From assembly GCA_910579615.1 (NCBI GenBank), contig CAJTUA010000030.1, positions 1 to 49,246 of the forward strand: a DNA stretch of 49,246 bases, given 5' to 3'. The DNA comes from an uncultured Lachnospiraceae bacterium (GTDB lineage: Bacteria > Bacillota > Clostridia > Lachnospirales > Lachnospiraceae). The notes under the pieces were generated by a model. That model was not told the DNA's origin, ran no database searches, and saw nothing but the letters and a program-made list of their open reading frames with translations. The position numbers and the translations under genes were made by a program. Positions 24,879 to 34,141 of this stretch are shown piece after piece. Position 1 is the stretch's first letter, and every line of letters starts with the position of its first letter.

Positions 24879-25916
24879 ATGCTCACAGTTTATACAATAG
24901 AACAGTCAGAACAGTGGGATACCATAGTACGTTCCTTTAAAGAATATGATGTATATTGGCTAAGCGGATATGTTAAAGCATTTCAAATTCATGGCGATGG
25001 AGAACCACTGCTGTTTCATTATGAAGGATCGGGTGTTCGCGGCATCAATGTAGTCATGAAACGTGATGTTGCTAAGGATAAGAGATTTATGGGGAAGATC
25101 TCTGAAAGTCAATACTTCGATTTTGCTACACCCTATGGATATGGTGGATGGATTGTTGAAGGCAAAGAATCTGAAGAACTTTTCAAGGCTTATGATAACT
25201 GGATTCAGAAGAACCGAATCATAAGTGAGTTTGTCCGCTTCCATCCTATGATTAAAAACCACGAGAAGTGTGATGGTTTCTATGAGGTTATTCAGCTTGG
25301 TGAAGTCATTCACATGGTGCTAAGTTCCCCAGAGGATATCTGGAACAACATCATTAGTAAGAATCGAAATATGATTCGTAAGGCTGTTAAGAATGATGTG
25401 AAGATTTACAACGGACGTTTTCCGGAGATATATGAGAGATTCCGTGTGATATACAACGGTACAATGGACAAGGATGATGCAGAGGAATATTACTACTTCG
25501 GAGAGGAATTCTACAAGTCCGTGCTTAATGATCTTCCACAGAATGCACAGATGTTTTGGGCTGATAAGGATAGACAGGTAATAGCCGCGAGTATTATGTT
25601 GGCAACAAATGGAAGAATGAATTATCACTTAAGTGGTTCTCTTCGTGAGTTCAGTTCTCTTGCACCTACAAATCTGCTTCTATATCAAGCCGCTCTCTGG
25701 GGATGCGCAAATGGATATAAGACGCTTTACCTTGGAGGAGGAGTTGGATCCGGAGAGGATAGCCTGTTTAAGTTCAAAAGAGCGTTTTATAAAGGCAATC
25801 TGAATAGGTTTTATATAGGTCGTAAAGTGTTTGAGCCTGATGTTTATCAGGAACTCGCAAAAATAAGAGCAAGCAGTATAGAAAATTTTAATTTCTTCCC
25901 TATCTACAGAGGGTAA
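24879..25916 (+). CDS. FemAB/GNAT-fold acyltransferase-like protein (first of two)
   Basis: This 345-residue protein starts after a perfect AGGAAGGAG site, five bases after the sugar transferase stop. Its layout matches the FemAB/FemX-like double-GNAT group: ESQYFDFATPYGYGGWIVEG near 71-90, SKNRNMIRKAVKNDVKI near 160-176 (basic substrate-binding helix), IAASIMLATNGRMNYHLSGS near 230, then LLLYQAALWGCANGYKTLYLGGG and FKFKRAFYKGN. Classical FemX proteins add amino acids to lipid II using aminoacyl-tRNA; relatives in polysaccharide loci more likely acylate or aminoacylate an amino sugar. The substrate is unknown. It is co-transcribed with the initiating transferase. Confidence 0.75.
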   Translation: MLTVYTIEQSEQWDTIVRSFKEYDVYWLSGYVKAFQIHGDGEPLLFHYEGSGVRGINVVMKRDVAKDKRFMGKISESQYFDFATPYGYGGWIVEGKESEELFKAYDNWIQKNRIISEFVRFHPMIKNHEKCDGFYEVIQLGEVIHMVLSSPEDIWNNIISKNRNMIRKAVKNDVKIYNGRFPEIYERFRVIYNGTMDKDDAEEYYYFGEEFYKSVLNDLPQNAQMFWADKDRQVIAASIMLATNGRMNYHLSGSLREFSSLAPTNLLLYQAALWGCANGYKTLYLGGGVGSGEDSLFKFKRAFYKGNLNRFYIGRKVFEPDVYQELAKIRASSIENFNFFPIYRG

Positions 25917-26096
25917 AAAGTCACTATAAAATAAATAAATGAACTGTAGGCTTTATTTTGTTGGGATTTGATAGAGCATTTATGAATGTATCACGAAAGA
26001 GCGGCACGCCTCTACTTCTGCTATATAAAACAAATGTAAATAATTATAAATGTTATGCAAAAAGAGCTTGAACTTAAAAAAGGAGAAAATATATAC

Positions 26097-26504
26097 GTGA
26101 AAAAGATAATTACAGTTGGAGTATTTGACTATTTTCATCTTGGACATCTTCGTTTATTTGAGAATGCAAAAAAATTAGGAGATTACCTCATAGTGGCAGT
26201 TCAGGATGGTGACTTTATTCTAAAAACTAAGCCAGATGCAAAGATCCTCTATACAACAGATCAGAGGATAGATTTAGTAAGATCACTTCGTGTTGTGGAT
26301 GAAGTCATCATTTATCAGGATGTGGACAAAACTTTACCAAAAGTTGATTTTGATGTATTTGCTATTGGCGGTGACCAAACTCATGCAGGATTCCAAAGAG
26401 CTGTAAAATGGTGTGAGGATAATGGGAAAGAAGTAGTGCGATTATCACGAACTCCTGGCATATGTTCTTCCCAAATAAAGACACAGTTAGAGAATCTCAA
26501 ATAA
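26097..26504 (+). CDS. Cytidylyltransferase (TagD/RfaE2-like nucleotidyltransferase)
   Basis: This 135-residue enzyme should make a CDP- (or ADP-) activated small phosphate such as CDP-glycerol. I chose the GTG at 26097 (reading MKKIITVGVFDYFHLGH) because AAAGGAG lies 11 bases before it and the protein then begins with the usual beta strand; an ATG at 26055 has no ribosome site. The nucleotide-binding HxGH motif is HLGH (residues 14-17). The C-terminal SRTPGICSSQIK replaces the RTEGISTT-type motif of TagD. The middle FAIGGDQTHAG is also typical. A LicD-family phosphotransferase lies downstream in the locus and could use its product, by inference. Confidence 0.82.
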   Translation: MKKIITVGVFDYFHLGHLRLFENAKKLGDYLIVAVQDGDFILKTKPDAKILYTTDQRIDLVRSLRVVDEVIIYQDVDKTLPKVDFDVFAIGGDQTHAGFQRAVKWCEDNGKEVVRLSRTPGICSSQIKTQLENLK

Positions 26505-26772
26505 AAAGATCATATAAAACTGGATATCGCTGGCAGTAAGAATTATCAGTAATCAGAAAACCTAAGGAGTATAGCTTTTTGGTACCAATTGATCTTCATT
26601 TCCATGAACCATCGGTACTTTGGGAATGAACGAATAGGTATAGGACTTGATTCTCATAACAGCCATGATCATAGCAAGATCGTGAGGATTGCATAAAAAG
26701 TGTGAACTATATTCTTGTTTATCGCGGATGAAAAAAGTCGCATTATAAGGTGCTAGGAAATGAGGATGGTGT

Positions 26773-27969
26773 ATGGATGTTATTATCATCTCTGAGTTTT
26801 GTGAAGATTTTTCAAATACAGATAATGACCGATTCTTCTATCTGGCGAAGTTGTTAGCAGAGGAAAATCAGGTAGAAATAGTTACAAGTTCTTTTCGGCA
26901 TACTACAAAAAAACATAGGAGAGAGCCGATTGGGCGATGGTCTTTTACAATCACCTTCGTAGAAGAACCCGGTTATCCAAAGAATATATGCTTGAGACGA
27001 TTTCAAAGTCATCGTGTATGGGGAAAGAATGTACTGAAGTATATAAAAAACAGAGAAAAGAAGCCGGATGCTATCTACTGTGCAGTCCCTTCTTTGACAG
27101 GACCTAATCTTGTGGCAAAGTACTGCGAGAAAGAGAATATTCGTTTCATTATCGATGTCCAGGACTTGTGGCCTGAAGCTTTTCGGATGATTTTTCATGT
27201 GCCAGTAGTCAGCAATCTCATCTTTGCTCCTTTCACTATTTTGGCTAATGGCATATATAAACGAGCAGATGCAATATGCGCTGTGTCGGACACATATTGT
27301 CTAAGAGCTGTAAGCGTGAATCATAAGGTGAAGGAAACAACAACGGTATTTCTAGGAACTGAGCTTGCAATTTTTGATCGATATGCAGCTGGGAATTCAG
27401 TGCTAGAGAAAAAAGATGGCGAAGTTTGGCTTGCCTACTGTGGAACACTTGGAAGTAGTTATAATCTCATTTGTGTAATTGATGCGCTTGCGTTACTTGG
27501 CGATTCTGCGCCAAGGCTTATCGTTATGGGAGACGGTCCAATGATGGAGGAATTCCAAGCCCATGCGACAAAAAAAGAAATAGATTGCGTCTTTACAGGG
27601 CGTATTCCATATGATGAAATGTGTGCAATTTTGTCTGAGGTAGATATAGTTGTAAATCCTATAAAATCGAGGTCTGCCGCTAGTATTATTAACAAGCATG
27701 CGGATTATGCAGCTAGTGGACATCCTGTACTGAACACTCAGGAAAGCCAAGAATATAGAGCTTTAGTTGACGAGTATCATATGGGGTTTAATTGTATCAA
27801 TGGCGACTCTGATGGACTAGCTATAAGAATCAAAGAACTAGTTGATGATTATAAGCTTAGAGTACAAATGGGAAAGAATGCAAGAAGGTGTGCTGAGGAA
27901 AAATTTGATAGAAATAAGACCTACAAGATAATTGAGGATATTTTGTTGGCAAAAGGAAATGTAAGATGA
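26773..27969 (+). CDS. Glycosyltransferase, GT4-like (WbuB type)
   Basis: This 398-residue GT-B enzyme would add a sugar to the lipid-linked repeat unit. GAGGATGG precedes the ATG. The N-terminal domain has TDNDRFFYLAKLLAEENQVE and the WbuB-like DVQDLWPEAFRM near 129-140. The C-terminal nucleotide-sugar domain has LAYCGTLGSSYNL near 223, RLIVMGDGPMMEEF near 250, VFTGRIPYDEM, then VNPIKSRSAASIINKHADY and GHPVLNTQ. Donor and acceptor cannot be told. The 268 bp before it (26505-26772) hold nothing that I recognise. The stop overlaps the next start by ATGA, which indicates translational coupling. Confidence 0.87.
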   Translation: MDVIIISEFCEDFSNTDNDRFFYLAKLLAEENQVEIVTSSFRHTTKKHRREPIGRWSFTITFVEEPGYPKNICLRRFQSHRVWGKNVLKYIKNREKKPDAIYCAVPSLTGPNLVAKYCEKENIRFIIDVQDLWPEAFRMIFHVPVVSNLIFAPFTILANGIYKRADAICAVSDTYCLRAVSVNHKVKETTTVFLGTELAIFDRYAAGNSVLEKKDGEVWLAYCGTLGSSYNLICVIDALALLGDSAPRLIVMGDGPMMEEFQAHATKKEIDCVFTGRIPYDEMCAILSEVDIVVNPIKSRSAASIINKHADYAASGHPVLNTQESQEYRALVDEYHMGFNCINGDSDGLAIRIKELVDDYKLRVQMGKNARRCAEEKFDRNKTYKIIEDILLAKGNVR

Positions 27970-29066
27970 AGATTGGTATTATTTATATAGGAGATATAAA
28001 ATACGCTCCCTTTCTAAAAAAATATCAAGACATACTGGAATCACTTGGAGCGGAATTCGATGTGCTGTATTGGAATAGAGAAAAAGATTTGACAATAAAG
28101 TCGAGTAACATTATTCCGTTTGAGAAGTATTCAAAACTATCTATGCCGCGAGTAATGAAGCTGTTTGATTTTTTGATGTTTGGTCTTTGGTGCACAAAAA
28201 GAATTAAAAATAATAAATATGATAAATTGATTTTGTTAACAACACTATCTGGAATGATTTTATATAGAACCTTAAAACATAATTATAAAGGAAGATACAT
28301 ATTTGATATTCGAGACTACACTTATGAAGGGATAAGGACATATTTAAAATATGAAAATAAAATTATTGCTAATTCATCATTTACTGCGCTATCATCGCCA
28401 TATTTTAAAAGTTTTCTAGGAAAATCTGATAAATATATAATCGCTCACAACTATACTGAAATTGTCGATAGGACAGTGGAAATAAAGCCAAAGAAAAATA
28501 AGCATATTAATTTAGGGTTTGTTGGCAGTTTACGATATTTTGACTATCAGCAAAAAATTATTGATGCACTAGGAAATGATGATAGATTTGATCTTCATTA
28601 CTATGGAACAGGTCCAGAATTTGAAAGATACAAAAAATATGTTGTTAAATGTGGCTATAGTAACATTATTCTACATGGGGGATATGATCATAAAGATAGA
28701 AATGATTTCATGAAAAGCATTGATATTCTAAATAATTCATACGGGAATAGTGGGCAAACCATAAATAACATGAGTCCAGAGATTAGATATGCTATTTCTA
28801 ATAAATATTATGATGGTCTTCAATTATATATACCACAGCTTGTAGAAATAGGATCCTACAAATGTGAAAGGGTGGAAAGATTAGGTTTGGGGTTTGGAAT
28901 AGATGTTGACGATTTAAAGTTTGGTGACAAGCTTTATTCGGCCTATCAAGAGATCGATATGGAAAATTTAAGACGCAATGCTGAATTAGAAATACGGACT
29001 ATAAAAGAGGAAGATAGAGAATACACTCAAAGCATAGAAAGGTTCGTTTATGGAATTGAAGAATGA
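27966..29066 (+). CDS. Glycosyltransferase-like protein, GT-B fold
   Basis: This 366-residue protein overlaps the previous gene by four bases. The start MKIGIIYIGDIKYAPF is a GT-B N-terminal strand; IFDIRDYTYEGI sits where the GT4 acceptor loop lies. The C-terminal half has INLGFVGSLRYFDYQQKIIDAL near 180-200, DLHYYGTGPEFERYKKYV near 220 and IILHGGYDHKDRNDFM, typical of the donor domain. The usual EX7E motif is not obvious, so activity is inferred from fold features. It is strongly AT-rich. The stop overlaps the polymerase gene by 17 bp. Confidence 0.75.
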   Translation: MKIGIIYIGDIKYAPFLKKYQDILESLGAEFDVLYWNREKDLTIKSSNIIPFEKYSKLSMPRVMKLFDFLMFGLWCTKRIKNNKYDKLILLTTLSGMILYRTLKHNYKGRYIFDIRDYTYEGIRTYLKYENKIIANSSFTALSSPYFKSFLGKSDKYIIAHNYTEIVDRTVEIKPKKNKHINLGFVGSLRYFDYQQKIIDALGNDDRFDLHYYGTGPEFERYKKYVVKCGYSNIILHGGYDHKDRNDFMKSIDILNNSYGNSGQTINNMSPEIRYAISNKYYDGLQLYIPQLVEIGSYKCERVERLGLGFGIDVDDLKFGDKLYSAYQEIDMENLRRNAELEIRTIKEEDREYTQSIERFVYGIEE

Positions 29067-30315
29067 TAAAATTTTTACAATCTTAATATGTGTTTTTCCG
29101 ATATTAGGGGTATATTCTTCCGGAGTAAGTACATCATTGTCATTAGCTGAATTGATTCTTATTTTGTTTTTTATAACACATCTGCGTAAAATGTTACATA
29201 TGAGGTTGGGTGGATTTGCAAAGAACTATGCATTCTTTACCATTTATGTTTTTGTCTTGACAATGATTAGCACGATGTTTGAAGGATTAACTGATAGTCT
29301 TTCTTTGACTGCAATACGTGTACTAAGGTTTGTGTTTTATTCACTAATAATAATTGTGTATATACCAGAATACTTTGATATTAATTATGGGAAAAAATTA
29401 ATTGTCAGAATATCAATGCTCTCGTCGGGAGTACTGGCAGTACAACAACTGCTTTATATATTCTTCGGGAAAGTGACTGCATTTATTATCCCATTTTTAG
29501 GTCTTGCGAGTGGAGTGGAAATGGATGTGTTTCGAGCATCATTATCTGCACAGGCAACAAATTATTACTTCCGATCTTCAGCTTTTTTTACGGAACCTGC
29601 GCATTTTTGTCACTATGTAATTCTTGGAATTATGCTCATGTTATTTGACGAAAAGGAAGAGAATCATGGATTTTGGAGACCTATTTTTTGCACAGTTTGT
29701 GTTGTACTCACGACTTCAAGCTTTGGAATAATTGTAGCTCTTTTAGTGTGGGGCTCTTGGCTAGTAATCAAATGTTCTAAAAAAATAACGGTAAAGCAGA
29801 CTATTCGAATAGGCGTGATTGTTGTCTTATTACTGACAGTGGGCGTTTACATCAACAAAAAGTTTAATGTTATGGGTATTTTAAGCTCGAAATTGGCCAG
29901 CAGTACAATACGACGTCAGGATTCATCTTTTGCATATAGAGTTACAAGAGGATTTTCCATATATAGTAAATTGAATATTTTAGAAAAGTTGTTTGGAGTT
30001 GGTATTGGAAATATTGGAATAATATTACAGCAGGACACTAGACTGATAGATTTTGCCGAATCGGATTATATGAATTCACTTTCTTATATTCTTGTATCAA
30101 GCGGAATACTTGGGATGATGATATTTATTAAAACAATAGTATCCAACTTTAAATATGGAAAACTAGAAAAATGTTTGACGCTATATATTTTGATTTCGTG
30201 CCTCGGATCGTCATTCCTAAATTCGGTGACTTGGCTTATGTGTATTGCAATACTTAGCAAATCTTCAGATCATAAGTCTATAGAAAAGATGAGTGTGAGT
30301 ATTAATTATGAATAA
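29050..30315 (+). CDS. wzy: Wzy-like O-antigen/capsule polymerase
   Basis: This 421-residue membrane protein has about ten to twelve hydrophobic segments, including CVFPILGVYSS, FVFYSLIIIVYI, CTVCVVLTTSSFGIIVALLVWG and VIVVLLLTVGVYI. A large periplasmic-type loop holds RSSAFFTEPAHFCHYVILGI near 176-195, a stretch typical of Wzy/O-antigen ligase family proteins (RxxxFxxEPxxxG-like). AAAGG precedes the ATG. Wzy links lipid-bound repeat units on the outer face of the membrane. As usual, sequence conservation is poor and the call rests on topology, the EP motif and the neighbouring wzx and glycosyltransferases. Confidence 0.8.
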   Translation: MELKNDKIFTILICVFPILGVYSSGVSTSLSLAELILILFFITHLRKMLHMRLGGFAKNYAFFTIYVFVLTMISTMFEGLTDSLSLTAIRVLRFVFYSLIIIVYIPEYFDINYGKKLIVRISMLSSGVLAVQQLLYIFFGKVTAFIIPFLGLASGVEMDVFRASLSAQATNYYFRSSAFFTEPAHFCHYVILGIMLMLFDEKEENHGFWRPIFCTVCVVLTTSSFGIIVALLVWGSWLVIKCSKKITVKQTIRIGVIVVLLLTVGVYINKKFNVMGILSSKLASSTIRRQDSSFAYRVTRGFSIYSKLNILEKLFGVGIGNIGIILQQDTRLIDFAESDYMNSLSYILVSSGILGMMIFIKTIVSNFKYGKLEKCLTLYILISCLGSSFLNSVTWLMCIAILSKSSDHKSIEKMSVSINYE

Positions 30316-31534
30316 ATTGTGTGTTTTCTTTGTAAATGGAATAAGTGGAGGAACTGCAACTCTATCGTATAGAATTGGTAAGAGGTTCAAATCATTAGGC
30401 TATGATGTGGTATATTTGTGCCCAATGAACAATGACGCTTTTAATGTCAGACTCCTTACGGAGGCTGGTATAGAAGTTGAAATACTAAGCCAGTCTAAAT
30501 GGAAATACTTTATGGGCGAGAAAAAATCAAATTATGAGGAAGCCATATTTTGGCTTTACGCATATGAATTATTTGATATGGTTGATGATATCCGTTGTGA
30601 ATATACAACAATTGGATGCAAGGTAAAAGTTCATTTATATGCGGTTCATGAACATTGCTTGATTCGTGGTGGTGCGGATTGCTCTGGAATAAAACTATAT
30701 ATTACTAAGGTATTTAATAGTTTAAACCGTAGTTATATAAATACAATCTATAATAACGAAGAATTAATTATTCTTGACCACCAGACATGTAAGCTTACAG
30801 AACAGAAGCTAAATCTTAACCTTAGTAGGAAGGATATTATATTACCTCTTCCTTATGATTTTCATACCAATGAAAGCAGGAAAATACAAAAAAAGGATAA
30901 TATTATTTCAACGATGGCAAGAATTGACTTTCCTTTTAAGGGATATATTATTGGACTCGTTAGGATGTTTCCCCACATCTATAATTGCGTGAAATGTGAC
31001 CTATGGATTATAGGTGATGGTAAAGATATGAATGTACTTAAAAAGGAAATAGAACAAGTACCGGAGCCTATTAGGAACCATATCAGACTATTTGGTAATG
31101 TTGAATATAGTGAAGCAAAGAGACTTGTATCTAAAACCAAGGTGTTTGTGGGAATGGGAACGGCGCTCTTAGATGCCGAGTCAGTATTTGTTCCCAGTAT
31201 TGGAGTGCAGGCATATACGATGCAATGCAATGGAAAGGGCTACTTTTCTGAAAATTTATATGATTTGGGATACTTGCACGATGCAAAACACCTATATGGT
31301 ATTTCAGAATTAATTCTTAAGACACTGATATTAAAAGATGAAGAATACAATTCAATGGTCACACAGGGATATCTTAAAGTAAAAGAAATGTATGGTATGG
31401 ATAGTTTCATCTTGAGAGCATCTCAATTTAGCAATAAAGGATATTCATATAACGGATTCAAAAAGATAGGTTTTTATATCAATCGATATTTTGGGATGAT
31501 AAATAATTATTTGGTGAAAGGTAGATGCATATGA
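30308..31534 (+). CDS. Glycosyltransferase, GT4-like
   Basis: This 408-residue protein overlaps the polymerase gene by eight bases. The N-terminus has FFVNGISGGTATLSYRIGKR (residues 8-27), the glycine-rich GT4 loop. The donor domain shows IISTMARIDFPFKGYIIGL near 199-217, CDLWIIGDGKDMNVLKKEI near 235 and HIRLFGNVEYSEAKRLVSKT near 260. VFVGMGTALLDAESVFVPSIG then occupies the position of the EX7E/donor-binding region. The acceptor sugar is unknown. Its stop overlaps the next start (ATGA at 31531-31534), so the two are translationally coupled. Confidence 0.83.
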   Translation: MNKLCVFFVNGISGGTATLSYRIGKRFKSLGYDVVYLCPMNNDAFNVRLLTEAGIEVEILSQSKWKYFMGEKKSNYEEAIFWLYAYELFDMVDDIRCEYTTIGCKVKVHLYAVHEHCLIRGGADCSGIKLYITKVFNSLNRSYINTIYNNEELIILDHQTCKLTEQKLNLNLSRKDIILPLPYDFHTNESRKIQKKDNIISTMARIDFPFKGYIIGLVRMFPHIYNCVKCDLWIIGDGKDMNVLKKEIEQVPEPIRNHIRLFGNVEYSEAKRLVSKTKVFVGMGTALLDAESVFVPSIGVQAYTMQCNGKGYFSENLYDLGYLHDAKHLYGISELILKTLILKDEEYNSMVTQGYLKVKEMYGMDSFILRASQFSNKGYSYNGFKKIGFYINRYFGMINNYLVKGRCI

Positions 31535-32628
31535 TAATGCCAAACAATCTCGGCAGACAATATTCTTTACATGCCGAAGAATACAAAAAGAAAGCCTGTG
31601 AAGTCCTCGATTCTGGATGGTATATCCTTGGTAAGGAAGTTTCTGCCTTTGAGGAGGAATGGGCAAAGTATATTGGCTCTAAATACTGTGTTGGACTTGC
31701 TTCAGGGTTGGATGCTCTTTGGATTTCCTTCCGTCTTCTTGGGATCGGCAACGGAGATGAAGTTATTGTCTGTGCTAATGCTTACATAGCATGTGTTATG
31801 GGAATTACAATGAATGGAGCAACACCAGTATTTGTTGAGCCGGATCAGTATGACAATATTGATGTTGATAAGATTGAAGCGGCAATCACAGATAAAACGA
31901 AAGCAATTCTTGCTGTTCATCTCTATGGTCAGGCATGTAACATGACGAAAATCATGGATGTTGCGCACAAGCATAATCTGAAGGTTGTAGAGGATTGCGC
32001 ACAGAGTCATGGCAATCATTGGAATGGAAAGACAGTTGGAACATTCGGTGATGTTGGATGTTTCAGTTTTTATCCAAGCAAAGGCTGTGGTGCTTTTGGT
32101 GATGCAGGATGTATTGTGACGGATAACGAAGAGCTTGCAAAAATGTTTCGGGTATTCCGAAATTATGGTTCCGAGAAACGCTATCACAATATGATGGTTG
32201 GAAGTAATAGCCGACTTGATGAGATGCAGGCAGGATTGCTTCGGGTGAAGCTTACTCATCTAGATGAATTCAATGAAGAGAGATGTAGGATAGCTGCAAG
32301 ATATAATGCAGAAATTACCAATCCTCTGATTCGGAAACCACAGATTCGTCCAGGAGCAGATTCAACCTGGCATCAGTATGTGGTTCATGTTCTAGGATAC
32401 CGTGATGAGATGATTGAGTATCTAGAGGAGTGCGAGATTGGAACTCTGATACATTATCCGCTCCCACCACATCTGTCTGAAGCTTATGCATACCTTGGTC
32501 ATCAGAAGGGCGATTTCCCAATAGCTGAGCGGTATGCAGAAGAGGTTTTAAGTCTTCCTATGTATAACGGTATGACGAGGGATGAGCAGAGCGAAGTGAT
32601 TCAAAATATCAATTCATTTAGGAGTTAG
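31531..32628 (+). CDS. DegT-family sugar aminotransferase, FdtB/QdtB-like
   Basis: This PLP enzyme of about 365 residues is predicted to make a 3-amino-3,6-dideoxyhexose from a dTDP-3-keto sugar. The ATG at 31531 is preferred (coupled ATGA overlap and AAAGG at nine bases) over 31525. Motifs: IGSKYCVGLASGLDALWISF, GDEVIVCANAYIACVMGI, VVEDCAQSHGNHWNGKTVG, then FSFYPSKGCGAFGDAGC with the aldimine Lys near 187, and NSRLDEMQAGLLRVKL. These place it near FdtB/QdtB. The FdtA-like 3,4-ketoisomerase gene 1.5 kb downstream supports the Fuc3N/Qui3N pathway. Codon use is less AT-biased than that of the neighbouring glycosyltransferases. Confidence 0.9.
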   Translation: MIMPNNLGRQYSLHAEEYKKKACEVLDSGWYILGKEVSAFEEEWAKYIGSKYCVGLASGLDALWISFRLLGIGNGDEVIVCANAYIACVMGITMNGATPVFVEPDQYDNIDVDKIEAAITDKTKAILAVHLYGQACNMTKIMDVAHKHNLKVVEDCAQSHGNHWNGKTVGTFGDVGCFSFYPSKGCGAFGDAGCIVTDNEELAKMFRVFRNYGSEKRYHNMMVGSNSRLDEMQAGLLRVKLTHLDEFNEERCRIAARYNAEITNPLIRKPQIRPGADSTWHQYVVHVLGYRDEMIEYLEECEIGTLIHYPLPPHLSEAYAYLGHQKGDFPIAERYAEEVLSLPMYNGMTRDEQSEVIQNINSFRS

Positions 32629-32633
32629 AAAAA

Positions 32634-33581
32634 ATGGAAATAGTAGAGATGAGCCTTGATGAGTATGGTAGTCGCTGTAGTGATGAAATACCAGTATTTT
32701 GTCGAACCGACTTTTTAAAACTAAACCAATATAAGGTGGATAAAGTTAGAATTATAGCGGGGAAAGAGAAAAAGTGGCGGCTTGCACTGGCGTTTGGTGA
32801 AAAGGACAGTTCTTGGCTTGCGCCGTATTCTGCTCCATTTGCTCTGCCAATAGAATTGTCCCATCCTTGTGAAATAAGTCATTATTGGGATTATTTTGAG
32901 GGGGTGACAGCTTATGCAAAGAATGAAGGGATAAAAGTAATTAGCGTTTGCCTACCGCCTGACATATATACTCCGGGATTAAATGCAAAATGTACTAATG
33001 CATTAATTGGGAATGGATTTAAGCTCTTATATCAGGAATTAAATTATTCAATGTCTACGGTGGGGTTTGATGCCGAGCTATATAAATCTAATATTCAGCA
33101 CAACGCAAGGAAAAACCTTAATATTAGTCTTAAAAGTGGTCTGTCTTTTCACAGATGCGAAAATGAGAATGAAAAAAAGGAAGCATATTCTGTAATAAAA
33201 ACAAACAGGGAAATCAAAGGTTATTATCTTGCAATGTCAGAAGACCAGGTTTTATCAACTATTAAGATAATAAATCATGATTTCTTTTTGGTAAAAATTA
33301 GGGATAAAGCAATAGCAGCAGCGATTGTATTCCACATAACAAAAAGTGCAGTTCAAGTTGTTTACTGGGGTGACATTCCAAATGTGGGAGAATACAAACC
33401 AATTAATTATTTGTCATTCCAATTACTTAATTATTATTCATTAATAGGGATTGAAACTGTTGATATTGGACCTTCTTGTCCTGGCGGGATTCCAAATTAT
33501 GGACTTTGCAGTTTTAAGGAGGGAATAGGTTGTCGTATATCTTCTAAATTAAGATTTGAGTGGAGAAACAAAGATTTATGA
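32634..33581 (+). CDS. FemAB/GNAT-like protein (second of two)
   Basis: This is a 315-residue protein with GGAG before the ATG. It resembles the GNAT/FemAB-like proteins of polysaccharide loci. Features are WLAPYSAPFALPIEL near 62-76, a basic helix NIQHNARKNLNISLKSGL near 156-173, a GNAT core FFLVKIRDKAIAAAIVFHI near 222-240, VVYWGDIPNVGEYKPINYL, and IETVDIGPSCPGGIPNYGL near the end. The order is like that of the first FemAB-like protein, but the two are only distantly similar. A transferase role on the amino sugar made by the neighbouring aminotransferase is plausible, not shown. The stop overlaps the next start by ATGA. Confidence 0.65.
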   Translation: MEIVEMSLDEYGSRCSDEIPVFCRTDFLKLNQYKVDKVRIIAGKEKKWRLALAFGEKDSSWLAPYSAPFALPIELSHPCEISHYWDYFEGVTAYAKNEGIKVISVCLPPDIYTPGLNAKCTNALIGNGFKLLYQELNYSMSTVGFDAELYKSNIQHNARKNLNISLKSGLSFHRCENENEKKEAYSVIKTNREIKGYYLAMSEDQVLSTIKIINHDFFLVKIRDKAIAAAIVFHITKSAVQVVYWGDIPNVGEYKPINYLSFQLLNYYSLIGIETVDIGPSCPGGIPNYGLCSFKEGIGCRISSKLRFEWRNKDL

Positions 33582-34033
33582 GGGTCGAATTTGTAAAGTA
33601 TGATGAGAAATTTCTGCTACTCTCTAAAGTGTGGTTGTCAGATCCTGAAATCAAGAGGCTGACACAAACACCAGATATTGATGAAGAAATTCAGAGAGAA
33701 TGGTTTAAATCTTTGGGGGTAAGAAATGATTATTATATTAGGGGAATTACGGCTGATGATATTCCTATAGGGGCATGCGGGCTAAAGCATATAACATCTA
33801 TTGAAGCTGAATATTGGGGTTATATTGGAGAAAAAAGATATATAGGCCAAGGAATCGGTAATGTGATGCTTGAAGGCATGATAAATGTAGCTAGGAAACT
33901 TCGAATAAAAGAATTATATCTTAATGTAACCACAGAGAATGAGAGGGCAATAGGTTTGTACTTGGCAAAAAGATTTAATTGTGTAGGTAGATGTGGTGAC
34001 TTGATAAGGATGTCAAGAAAAATTGAGGTATAA
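33578..34033 (+). CDS. GNAT-family N-acetyltransferase (RimJ/RimL type)
   Basis: This is a 151-residue acetyltransferase. The ATG at 33578 overlaps the previous stop (ATGA). The GNAT acetyl-CoA site is seen in YWGYIGEKRYIGQGIGNVML (R/Q-x-x-G-x-G/A-like IGQGIG near 93-98), followed by LRIKELYLNVTTENERAIGLY, the usual beta5/beta6 segment. In dTDP-Fuc3N/Qui3N clusters the last step is N-acetylation of the 3-amino group; known FdtC-type enzymes are hexapeptide proteins, so a GNAT here would be a different solution or act on another residue. A PseH-like role is an alternative. Confidence 0.8.
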   Translation: MRVEFVKYDEKFLLLSKVWLSDPEIKRLTQTPDIDEEIQREWFKSLGVRNDYYIRGITADDIPIGACGLKHITSIEAEYWGYIGEKRYIGQGIGNVMLEGMINVARKLRIKELYLNVTTENERAIGLYLAKRFNCVGRCGDLIRMSRKIEV

Positions 34034-34141
34034 AATTTGAAATAAAAGATATATGTTGGATTTGATTGGATAATCTTGGATTTGATGCAGGATTAGATGA
34101 TGATTTTGTAGTGAAGATATTAGTATGGAGGAGCGTACTAA

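Noticed and set aside
26562..26789. Minus-strand ORF between the cytidylyltransferase and the glycosyltransferase
   Set aside because: No ribosome site or family features, and it opposes the direction of the whole operon.
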